This document shows, piece after piece, positions 34,256 to 43,526 of a DNA stretch of 64,000 bases. The stretch is from Siphonodentalium dalli (Eukaryota > Mollusca > Scaphopoda > Gadilida > Siphonodentaliidae): positions 203,804,618 through 203,868,617 of the forward strand of contig CP136065.1 of assembly GCA_032622095.1 (NCBI GenBank). Direction: 5' to 3'. Numbering within the stretch: the stretch's first letter is position 1; each line of letters begins with the position of its first letter. Under the pieces are notes generated by a model. It was not told where the DNA came from. It searched no databases and saw nothing but the letters and a program-made list of their open reading frames with translations. The translations under genes and the position numbers were made by a program.

Positions 34256-35799
34256 CTACTGCAGCAGCTGTTTCTCCCCCAAATGAAGGAGTGGTTGATT
34301 TCCCCGCCCGAAGTAAGGGGCGTCCATTTCGATTAACAGTCTGTCATCTGGAACTGCGCATAAGGCAAGTCGTTGGTCGGAACCTTTGTCGGGAATCCGA
34401 AGTATATATTGGGACAAGTTAGCCATTGAGCCACGGAAGATTTTAGCTTGATCCCACCAGGACGGAGTAATGATGGCCGCTTCGGCGTAATTATTCCAAA
34501 ATGTGCGAAACTGTTTGTTAAACGTTTCGTCCTGGAGGAGGGTCTCATTAAATTTCCAGTAGCCCTGTCCTATAGTGATCTTAAACGGGGTCTTGATCGA
34601 AAGATGCACATAGTCGTGGTCCGAAACAGGACAGGGCTCAATATCACAGTACAAAATATCATCTAGATGGCGCTCAGATAAGTAAAACCGATCCAAGCGA
34701 CATCCTACCGACTTACTGTGCCATGTCGTGGCCAAAAGATTAGGATGCAAATGGCGGTAGATGTCTTTAAAGACACGGTTGGCCTTGGCGGTAGGTATCC
34801 TGTGAAAATATCTCCACCCGTCAAAAACCGCCACAAACAGAAAGAACATCAAAATGTAGATATACTTTGTCCGTATACAAATAATATATATCGCATAAAC
34901 AGTATGTTATGGTCATATGTTTGACCATTGTTATGTAAACAAAAGCATAAAAAGTAACTTTTCTGGTGTTTGTTTATATTATGATGGTTAACATAAAGAG
35001 CGTTCTTTGTTGGTGAATACCTGATATGGAACTAATAAAGAGCGTTTATGTCATTTGTGTGTGATTAGCCAGTAGCATTGTGCTGTCTTCTGTAACACGA
35101 TCAGGCTCTTGCTTAGGTAAAATATAGTAGGTCTTTATGATAACATGCTGTTTACGCGATGGTCATGGTATATATGAACGGAACTGTATGCGTTTTAGTG
35201 TTTTTCTGTTTACGGTGTTTGGAACAAATATGAATATTTTCGACAATTAAGGCCGCACATGCCTTTAAGAGTGAAATCACTGCATAATTTGCCTATTTCT
35301 TCAGAACCGCCCGTGCCATAAATAGGATTACCTCCCACTTTGTCAAGGCTCGGTTCCTTGATGCAATTGAAATCCCACCCCAAATAGTGAAATGCCGACC
35401 AGGAAATAAATGACTTAGTCCTTTGAAATATTCTATCCGTTCTTCCTTATCATTGGGTGCATAGGAATTGATGAGGCGGAATTTGGAACCATGCACCACG
35501 ATGTCGACTGAGACGAGTCTGCCATCAACACCGCTGTGCATCATTCCAACCGTCGCACCAAGACCCTGTGAAATGCAAATTCCGACCCCCCGACTCCGGT
35601 TGGAGCCAAAAGACCAGAAACACTCACCTCCCCATTCTTGTTTCACCTTCTCAGTAAGGGATGCCGAATCTATATGAGTTTCCTGCAAACATAGAACATC
35701 TGCATGTTTATCTCGACAGTAGCCAAATACAGACCGTGTCCTCACCGGGTCACGGAATCCGTTCGCATTGAGCGTCAAGACATGTAATGACCTAGCCAT
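34256..35799 (-). pseudogene. Family B ORF2, endonuclease portion, interrupted
   Basis: The ATG at 35,799 starts MARSLHVLTLNANGF, followed by LQETHI (catalytic Glu region), FRLINSYAPND and a damaged GGDFN motif (WGGIS). A 472-bp insertion (34,833-35,304) interrupts it. Beyond the insertion come CRLDRFYLSERHLDD, PVSDHDYVHL (catalytic Asp-His) and GQGYWKFNETLLQDE, then disrupted sequence. The reverse transcriptase is absent. An APE-type endonuclease of this kind would nick the U2 target; this copy is dead. Confidence 0.82.
34833..35304. mobile_element. 472-bp insertion in the ORF2 endonuclease
   Basis: Homology to the intact B endonuclease stops and resumes across this block, and AACCGCC occurs at both edges (34,826-34,832 and 35,305-35,311). 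No clear inverted ends are seen. It carries two copies of ATAAAGAGCGTT (34,993-35,004 and 35,035-35,046). Confidence 0.6.
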
Positions 35800-36213
35800 T
35801 AATGGGCGCTGGATGTGCTACCAACCTACGCCCACCCAATGGCCAGGCTCTAAAAATAAAACGCTCTCTGCGAACGAACTCCGCAACACGGGACTTCACA
35901 GAAAGCGAAACATCAGAGTACACATCCATATACCAAAGCAAGACCACCCCATGAAGGTTGCAATTACCTGGCTATGAAACACTCCATGCTCAAGATACGT
36001 ACCTTTGACACCACCAAGCAGCACGCGACTAAAGTACATATAAATATGAAAATAACACAAAACAATAGTAAGAACCGGGGTCAGACCCCTCGATGAAAGA
36101 ATGAATCGGAGACGGTCGTTGGTCGAGTGAGAGCCGCAGAAGAAAAGCCGTGAATCGAGCGACGTAAGCCGGGTCGAAATTATCCAGATTATCAAGAAAC
36201 CAAATCGAAAGAG

Positions 36214-37195
36214 TCATGATGGGTCCCCTGGGGGAGGGGGGTCGCCATCCGCGTTTGGTGTTGGCGGTACCATCAAATCATCGATTGTTTCGTCGAGTAA
36301 TGACCGATGATCGTTTATCATCGCTTGTGACTGCGATTCCTGGAAATCCTCATCTGAATCCAAATCCAAAGAAAGGTTAACCGAATCACTACCAGAGGGC
36401 GCGGTAACGTCTTCCCCTGGCTGGTTCACAACGGTCTCATCCATCCCTTCTGCAGGGTGTGACGAGCCTACTTTCTAGGTCGCGGTGGTACATCCGGTGA
36501 CTGCGGATCACGATTAGAAACAACAACAACATTGGCATCAACCGGTGGAGACACCTGTGGTCGTTTGTCCGATACTGTGCTGATTCCCGAAGATGCGGAC
36601 GCTGCCGCGGGAGCACCCGAAGCCTTCTGTGAAGACCTGGGTTGTGCTGCAGCGGAAGCGTACGAATTTACGCGAACTTTACTGCCTGCGAAAACCCGTC
36701 GCTCGGGGCATTCCGGAGAATTCCGTACATGGTCCCGTCGGCCACATCTTAGACACTTTGGCGGTTTGCCCATTACCGTTACAAGCATTCTCAACCCGTC
36801 GGCCACATCTTAGACACTTTGGCGGTTTGCCCATTACCGTTACAAGCATTCTCAAAACTATTTTTGAAAGTATGCCGGTAATCAGTGAACCCGCACTGTG
36901 AAGTGCTGTTCGGCCACAGGCACGAAAGAGAAACGCACATCCGTAGTGCCAAAAGCGTTTTGCCCAGGCTGTTTACAGCTTGGGTCGTTTTATCGTTCTC
37001 AGACACTATGATGTATTGTTTGTTATTCTCATTCTTGCTGATTGAGCGAACGCTCTTTATGTCGATGCCCTTGCTCTTTAAGAGTTCAATTACATCTTTT
37101 CTGGTACCTTTCCCGTACACACTCACCTGGGTTGTATGTTGATAGTCTTCCTGGTTTATGTAGCGTGGAGCACACCTCCCCTGAATCGTCGTCAT
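36214..37195 (-). pseudogene. Family B ORF1 (gag-like), broken
   Basis: The ATG at 37,195 gives an N-terminal domain with TQVSVYGKGTRKDVIELLKS and KQYIIVSENDKTT. The frame then shifts. The zinc knuckle CLRCGRRDHVRNSPEC (CX2CX4HX6C) lies near 36,715-36,765, followed by a Ser/Ala/Pro-rich stretch and an acidic C-terminus (SLDLDSDEDFQE). A 61-bp tandem duplication covers the sequence just before the knuckle, and the domain VKVHWLPLYVKDSF of other copies is missing. Likely an RNA-binding protein in its intact form. Confidence 0.8.
36734..36855. repeat. 61-bp tandem duplication inside ORF1
   Basis: CCCGTCGGCCACATCTTAGA and the following bases to CATTCTCAA occur twice in a row, virtually identical, so the duplication is recent. 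It disrupts the ORF1 zinc-knuckle region. Confidence 0.95.
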
Positions 37196-37662
37196 AATGA
37201 TGGTGAACTAGACTGAACTGTATACCTACTGGAGTAACCAAGAGCGCCCCTTGCAGCTGGGTAATTCCAGCAGGTAGCCGTCGCCTTGGTACTCCAGTAA
37301 CTTTGACTTGCCTCACTTGGCCTTCCCTGGTTCGACAAACTGGATCACTTTTGGATCATTTCCAGTCGTACCACAGAGAGAATCCGAGTGAGGTCGCGGG
37401 GTGTCAGAGAAAGAAGCAAAAGGAAGCCCTGAGAAAATTAAGCCGCTTTGGCTCTCAGGGCGACCAAACTGGTTGCATCGGATACAAAGCACAACAGCTA
37501 AGTATCGCAGAAAAAGAAGAGGCACTTCTTTGTCAGGCTCAAGGGCCCACCTTGCGACAATGGCCCGAGAGCACTGATGCCACTTTAAGCAATTAAACTT
37601 CTCTTGGCGGGTGGAGGGGTGCAATACCCACACTAACCTGATGGCTGACTAAGATCGTGAAG

Positions 37663-37674
37663 CATTTACCACAC
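37663..37674 (-). other. 12-nt U2-like remnant between two LINEs
   Basis: The minus strand reads GTGTGGTAAATG, similar to U2 GTGTAGTATCTG. It separates the poly(A) tail of the family A copy (37,675) from the 5' end of copy B2. Confidence 0.55.
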
Positions 37675-38075
37675 TTTTTTTTTTTTATAAAAAGTTTTAT
37701 TCAGATAATACGAAATAATAATACAGGTTTTACAAATAATAACGATGACAGAAATACAAATACAGAATAATACGGCGAAATAACGAAATAAATGGAAAGC
37801 TGGCTAACTGCCAGCACCGTACATGCCCCCGCTCCGGTTAAAAACAGACGAGTCTGCGATATCACAGGTTTGGAGCGAGGGCGAGAGAGCAAAAACGAGT
37901 TGGGGGATAAATCTTACCCACCCAACTCCCCACGAAGATAAAGACAAAAATACAATACAGAGTTACCCATCCCACGCCGCAGAGACGATAAGCGTCCTGC
38001 GACTTAGGATGGATAACTCCACGGAAAAGTTAAATGTCAATAGAGTTATCGGAAATCTTCTTCTTAAAGGTACTT

Positions 38076-40209
38076 TAGGTCTTTAAGGTCATTAGTGACT
38101 ATCGTGGTGACATCATCCGCATACGCAGCTAGCTTTATCGGTTCAGTGGAACACTGAACCGACAAACCCAAAATCTGCGTATCCGAACGGAATTTAATCA
38201 GAAGGGGCTCTAAACAAGAGGACGTACAACAGTGGGGAAATACTGCATCCTTGGCGTACTGATCGCGTGACGGGAAAAAGGTCAGAAATAAACTGATTTA
38301 CAATAACAGACGAAGTGATGTTATTGTAAAAAAGTTTAATCCATGAAATAAATTTGGGGCCGAACCCATATGCCGAAAGGGCACGAAAAAGATAAATGTG
38401 ATCAACCCGATCGAAAGCTTTAGCTTGATCGAGGGAAATGAGGGCGCACCTAATATTTTTATGATTAACATAATCGATGAGATTCCGCAATAAATGGGCA
38501 TTATCCAAAATTGACCTTCCGGGAACGCCACAAGTTTGGTCAGAATGCACTAAAGTGCCAACGACGTCCCGGAGGCGGTTTGTGAAAATTTTCGAAAGAA
38601 TTTTATAGTCATAATTCAGTAGACTGATAGGGCGATAATTTGAAACGAGTTCGGGGTGCTGGGGGTCTTTCAAAAGTAAAACAATAAGGGACTGTCGCTG
38701 CGAAGCTGACAGCTGACCTGAAATAAAACAATTATTGTATAAATTTTGTAGTGTGGGCGCGATGTAATCAAGGAATGTAAAATAAAATTCCTTGCCCAAC
38801 CCATCACTACCCGGAGACTTATTGTTCTTCATTTGCGATACCGCAGTTTTAATTTCATCTATGGATATAGGGGCTTCGCATAAAGTTTGGTCAGAAGACG
38901 ATAGTTGGGGCAAGTCAGTCAAAAATTCTGAACAAGCAGAATTATCAATTGGCTCAGCAGAGAAAAGGTGAGAATAAAATTCCCTAAATTGAGTTAAAAT
39001 ATCACGAGAATCTGTGTAGGTATGATCATCTACAGTAACAGATTTAATAGTTTTACTGGAACCACGATGATTCTCCATCCGATGGAAGTGCGGGGAAGTG
39101 GATTCCTGAGAATCCAACTCCCGCGCACGAGATCGGATGAAGGACCCGTGTTCCAGCTCCAAATATAAATCGTGAAGTTGCGTGCGCAAAGCTGTAATTT
39201 GTTCTGAATAATTACCAGGATTGAGTTTTTCCGCTGAGCAAAGTTCAAAATATTGTCGTTCAAGACTGCGTATCATAGATTTATGCGAAAAAGAAAGCCG
39301 TTTGCTATGTGAAGTTATAAAGGACTTCACCTGCCCCTTGACCCCCCTCCCACCATTCGGACGTCACGTGACGGCAGAGGCGGTCACGCCCGACGTGAGA
39401 GAAGACCAAAAGGAGACAAAGTCCTTCTGGAAAGTGCTATCGCGTAAAGTTTTAGCATTTGCTTTCCAGTAACCGCGTCCGAAAGATTGACAATTAAATT
39501 TCTTTATGCGGAACGAAACGGCATCATGATCCGACAAACAGTCTACAATTTGTTTAAATGAAGAAACAGAAGATAACAAGGACTCGGAGACGTAGAACCG
39601 GTCGATCCGAGAAGCGCTACCTCCCCGAGTCCAGGTATACTGTGTTGCTGTGGGTTCGAGATGGCGAAATATATCTTTCAAATGATAATTAGTCCGAATT
39701 GTAGCCCATTTCCGGGACACAGGGAGGACCCGGTCGTGACCAATCCGATCGAGCGATACGTCATCGACAAAATTGAAATCGCCCCCGACAATGGTCGGAC
39801 GCACAGAGACCAAGTGGGGTACCACCCGATCGAAAAAGTCACGACGAGGCCCCCCGCTGTCGTTAGGACCATAAACATTAATTAGCCGAAGTGGTTGATC
39901 ATCAAAAATTATGTCAAGAACGACCATGCGTCCATCTGTGTCAAAAAACTGCTTAGTAACTTCAATATTTAAATGAGGAGATATGAGGATAGCAGCACCA
40001 CGGGCAGTGTTGGTACCGTAGGAATAAAAACCTTTCATGTCAAGTGTAGCATTTAAAGATAACGCATCTAGCTGGCCCAAAATATGCGTTTCTTGCAAAA
40101 ATATGATGTCGATCGATTGGAAGCGAATAAGCATTTTCAACATGCGCTGTTTTTGTGTACTGCTCAGCCCATTGCAGTTAAGGGACGCTATGTGTAAATT
40201 CGCCATCAT
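38076..40209 (-). pseudogene. Family A ORF2 (APE endonuclease and partial reverse transcriptase)
   Basis: The ATG at 40,209 starts MMANLHIASLNCNGLSS. The endonuclease motifs LQETHIL, VGGDFNFVDDVSLDRIGHDR, RIDRFYVSES and LSDHDAVSF are all present. A 5-bp insertion near 39,360 (CGTCACGTGACG where sister copies have CGTGACG) shifts the frame. The reverse transcriptase then reads NNKSPGSDGLGKEFYFTF, NYRPISLLNYDYKILSK, SLDQAKAFDRVDH and SVRQGCSISPLLYVL before a frameshift. YADD-region sequence persists at about 38,115 but the thumb and zinc finger are deleted. It would target U2 if intact. Confidence 0.9.
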
Positions 40210-40978
40210 GCTAGCAATTTAAGGGAAAAAAGACCACAGCAACAGCAGCGAAACTAAATAAACGAATAAAAATAATAAAGAGCGTTTGGTGAACTCGGTC
40301 GACCGGTGAACCGCGGCGTACCGCTGCACACCAGCCGACAAAGAAGGCCCCCGCGCTAACCAAAACAAACTGACAGAAGAGTGCAGGGTCACCGAGTGCT
40401 GTACACTCGGATGACCCAATGCAAATAAGGACGGAAAATCAAGAAGGTGCGGATGGCATAGCGACAAACGCGATCGATCAGAAAACAGTCTAAAACGGCC
40501 GTAATCTGGTCGACCGCACTCGCCGATATACCACCCACACACAATGCAGATTAAAGTAAACAAAGAGACAGCGCGACAACCACGCCGGTCAGTCAGCGAA
40601 CAGCGGATTACCGGTGTACGAGAACCGCCCGGCGAAGTCGACGCTCTGTCAACAATGCATAAGAGTGCAGGGTCACCGAGTGCGATAATACACTCTGGTG
40701 ACCAAGCACTAAAGCGACAGAATAAAATAACGTTGAGCGGACAACGCAGCGACATACCCGATCGAGCAGAAAACAGCCTAAATCGGCCGTAATCTGATCG
40801 ACCTGGCACGTCGATACGCTGTCCACCCAGAACAATAGAAAATAAAAGTACTTCGCCAAAACACTGGCGAATAGAAGGGAAATCAGGGACGGTCCGTGGT
40901 CGGGGTGGGGATTGTTGTAGAAAAAAGAAAAATTCCGGGTACACAGTTCCAAGAATAGTTGTATTAACATTTGGTGAA
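40210..40978 (-). other. Family A inter-ORF region
   Basis: About 0.77 kb between ORF1 and ORF2, homologous to 9,746-10,449 and 46,984-47,380. It holds two diverged copies of a segment containing TCTAAAACGGCCGTAATCTG-like sequence (near 40,490 and 40,780) and an ATAAAGAGCGTT motif at 40,275-40,286. The open frames on it are not conserved. Confidence 0.6.
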
Positions 40979-42314
40979 TCACATCTCCGACATCTCCGAC
41001 ATCACCGAATCATGGTCTGAAGGACCACCCTCCTCATCCGGTCCAGCATTCACGTCTGCCAATGTCTTCTTGTATGTCTCTCTTGATTTGTTGGACGATG
41101 TCGATGCGGATCTCTTCAGGGGGTTCGGCGTCCCTGACGTGTCCATGGTAGGAAACTGTCCATGGTAGTGACGCACTGTCGGAGAGTCCAAAATCAGAGG
41201 CCTGGACGGCAGCCTGGGTCGCGGTAGACAAATCTACCGGACCAGGGCCGACCTGGCTGGCCTCCCGGGAGGGAGGGAGCGCATCAACAGGGTGCGAGGC
41301 ACCCTGCTCGGAATCAAGGGATTCCGTGACCACAGTGACTACCCCCAGTGTCGCGGAGGAAGGCTCCGCCGGAGGGACTGAGGTGGGAGGCTTATCCCCC
41401 TGTTTCACAGTAGAGTCCTCTACTGGAGTGACAGGGGTCGCTCCCAACTTACCAACAGGGGTGACGTCCCCCTGCTGCTGGTCGGTTATCGAAACCGCCA
41501 GCTCCTCCCGTGTCGCAGTGGATTCCATCTCCACTGGAGGGACCAGAGGGGAAGACTTATCCCCCTGTTTTGCAACAGGGGTTGCTTCCTTCGCAAGCAC
41601 AACAAACTCGTTTTCTCCGATCTGTATCGAAGATCCACTGAGCGCCTCAGCATAACTCAACCTCGGTGGGGGGTGCCTTCTAGTGCCAGAAATGACGTCA
41701 CGTTCCTTCATTCTCTGCTCCACCCTCTTGGGACAGAGCTCCCAGGTCCGGGTGTGCCCCACTCCCCGGCAGGCGAAGCACAAAGGCGGTCTACCTTTGA
41801 TTACGATAGGGATAAACTGTCCATTTGATGTGTCGATTGAATACGGCATTAAATCGATGCGGTTACTATTGACAGTCATATGAACCAATTTGGTGCCATT
41901 GGCCACGCTGCGTCCCTTCACGTAACTTGTGTCATCCCGAATGGAGTGAATCTGGCCATAGTTCCCCAGGACACGAGAATAGACATCGGATCTAATGAAG
42001 AACGGAACTCATAACAGCTTGATCACAATTTCCTTCTTAAAAAACGGGGATAGCTGCATCCCAATGCCAGCCTCCGGAAACTCCAAAGTGCGAATTAACT
42101 CATAAGTGACCATGTGCTGGATGTGGTCAAAGGTAAGATACCACGTGGTGGGCCGTGAAAGTCTGAACAAAGCATCCACCACGCCCATATCGATCTCCGT
42201 TCCGAGCAGGTCGCCCATCTTCTCGGTAGTCATCCTATACTTGTTTGCACCGTCGACTTTAATCTCGATGGTGCGCGCCGCAAGAAACTCATCATAGAGC
42301 CCGTCAGTCGCCAT
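40979..42314 (-). pseudogene. Family A ORF1 (gag-like), one nonsense codon
   Basis: The ATG at 42,314 gives MATDGLYDEFLAARTIEIKV. The first ~100 residues include MGDLLGTEIDMGVVDALFRL. A TGA at about 42,006-42,008 replaces a Trp codon (sister copies read LLWVPFF). The rest is readable downstream: the knuckle CFACRGVGHTRTWELC (CX2CX4HX6C), a repeated KQGDK/PP-rich region, and a C-terminus ending near 40,979 after an apparent frame change around 41,100. Otherwise well preserved. The role is RNA binding in the LINE ribonucleoprotein, inferred from the clade. Confidence 0.85.
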
Positions 42315-42383
42315 AGCTGCGTCCCTGACTGACGGGAAAAACTGGATTAATCAGTGAAAGTAGGTCATGATAATTAATCAAGT

Positions 42384-42424
42384 CAGATACACACTTTGAC
42401 TTAGTCAAAAAGCCGAGAAGCGAT
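42384..42424 (-). pseudogene. U2 snRNA 5'-end fragment (copy 4) with target duplication
   Basis: The minus strand reads ATCGCTTCTCGGCTTTTTGA then CTAAGTCAAAGTGTGTATCTG. It therefore runs through the LINE insertion point and includes a GTGTGTATCTG copy of the target, while GTGTAGTATCTG reappears beyond the poly(A) side of family A insertions. This is the clearest target duplication of the family. Confidence 0.93.
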
Positions 42425-42530
42425 GCCGATTTTTCGCGAAAAAAAATCGGGCCATTCAGCAGGAACCGTCGAGAAAATGTTTTTAATAAAAGGTGTGTCG
42501 TCATCAAATCCCAGGAATCGACATGAATCC
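42425..42530 (-). promoter_or_regulatory. U2 snRNA promoter region
   Basis: Immediately upstream of the U2 start is a near-palindrome CCCGATTTTTTTTCGCGAAA then AATCGG (-2 to -28), then TTCCTGCTGAATGG and CATTTTCTCGACGG at about -30 to -60, where animal snRNA genes carry the proximal sequence element. All four linked units share it; the 12,136 copy has a damaged palindrome. PSE identity is by position, not by consensus match. Confidence 0.6.
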
Positions 42531-43004
42531 TGAAAAAGAAAGAAATATGCATGAGAAGCGAAAATGGCGAAATTCCGGTGTTTTGCATGAAGCACGTGTT
42601 CGCATTTTGTTACAATTTAGAATAAACACAAAAATTTCGTCATTTTTTTCGTGACTCCATTTGAGACGTACCACGTACGTTCTTCTGACTCTATTTAACA
42701 CTACTGTTGATCCATTATAAGCTCATCGAGTCGTGCAAACCAAAATGTTGCGAAAGATGCTGAATGTCGCAAAATCTGAACCTGACTTTTTTGCAATAGT
42801 TTTCTTTGCATTTGTGAAATTACGTTAAGGGTGATTTAGAATAAACGTTGTTCATTGTAATATGAATGCAATGCAAACGCTCTTTATCAACAATGTGTGG
42901 TATCTGTTCTTATCAGCATGACATCTAAACATTCCAAATGAAACTCTGTTCCATATGAGAAGGTACAGAGAGGTTGGAGGGGCAACTAATTTTAGATTAT
43001 TTAA
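42425..43004 (-). repeat. U2 array intergenic spacer, copy 2
   Basis: 580 bp joining U2 copy 4 to the 3' end of the next U2. It is nearly identical to 48,768-49,349. The U2-proximal ~100 bp holds the promoter; an AACGCTCTTTAT motif lies at 42,876-42,887, some 120 bp downstream of the neighbouring U2 3' end. No additional RNA gene is recognised. Confidence 0.93.
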
Positions 43005-43162
43005 GAATGGGCCGATCCCGGAGGTACTGCAATACCGGGCCAACCCGTGGCGAGGTTAGAGCAAGCTCTAGGCCACTCGCTTACAGTCAAAAATCAGTTT
43101 AATATCGAAGTCCCCATTTGGGGACGTATCAGATATTAAGCTGATAAGAACAGATACTACAC
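43005..43162 (-). pseudogene. U2 snRNA 3' part (copy 4 neighbour), split by a LINE
   Basis: The minus strand starts GTGTAGTATCTGTTCTTATC after a LINE poly(A) tail and runs to CCTCCGGGATCGGCCCATTC. The branch-site recognition sequence, the GTCCCCAAATGGGGAC hairpin and a standard Sm site (ATTTTTG) are intact. The first ~30 nt are 5.6 kb away at 48,740-48,767. Confidence 0.96.
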
Positions 43163-43526
43163 TTTTTTTGTTTTAATTAGTTTATTCGATGATACTAAAG
43201 ATTACATGGATATACATGGATACAAGGTAACAGTTACATAAGAGTACAGTAATATAATGAAAGGAATGCAAAGCTGGCAATCTGCCAGCACTGTACCGGT
43301 CCCCGCTCCGAATAAAAACAGACGAATCTGCGGTATCACAGGTTGGAGCGGAGACCTTACAAACAAAACAAGTTTGGTAATAAATATTACCCACCCAACT
43401 CCCCTCGAAAAATTGTTGGATAGAGTTACCGATCCCGCATCTCGGAGACACAAAGTTCTCCGCGATGCAGGAAGGATAACTCCAACGAATCCGACGAAAA
43501 GAAGGCCGACTATAGAGTGCTCGGTA

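Larger units (their letters stand above)
33118..37662 (-). mobile_element. Family B Tx1-like LINE, copy B2, internally deleted
   Basis: The 3' tail (33,118 to about 33,400) matches that at 8,677. ORF2 is represented only by its endonuclease (34,256-35,799), ORF1 by 36,214-37,195, and the 5' leader by about 37,196-37,662. The whole reverse transcriptase is missing. The 5' end abuts a 12-nt U2-like remnant at 37,663-37,674. Confidence 0.82.
37675..42383 (-). mobile_element. Family A Tx1-like LINE, 4.7 kb, one internal deletion
   Basis: The poly(A) end at 37,675 is followed by a 3' region nearly identical to 12,832-13,215. At about 38,075 a deletion of roughly 1.3 kb (relative to 13,215-14,505) removes the ORF2 C-terminus. 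ORF2, the inter-ORF region, ORF1 and the leader follow in order. The 5' end retains a U2 target copy (42,384 onward). Confidence 0.9.
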
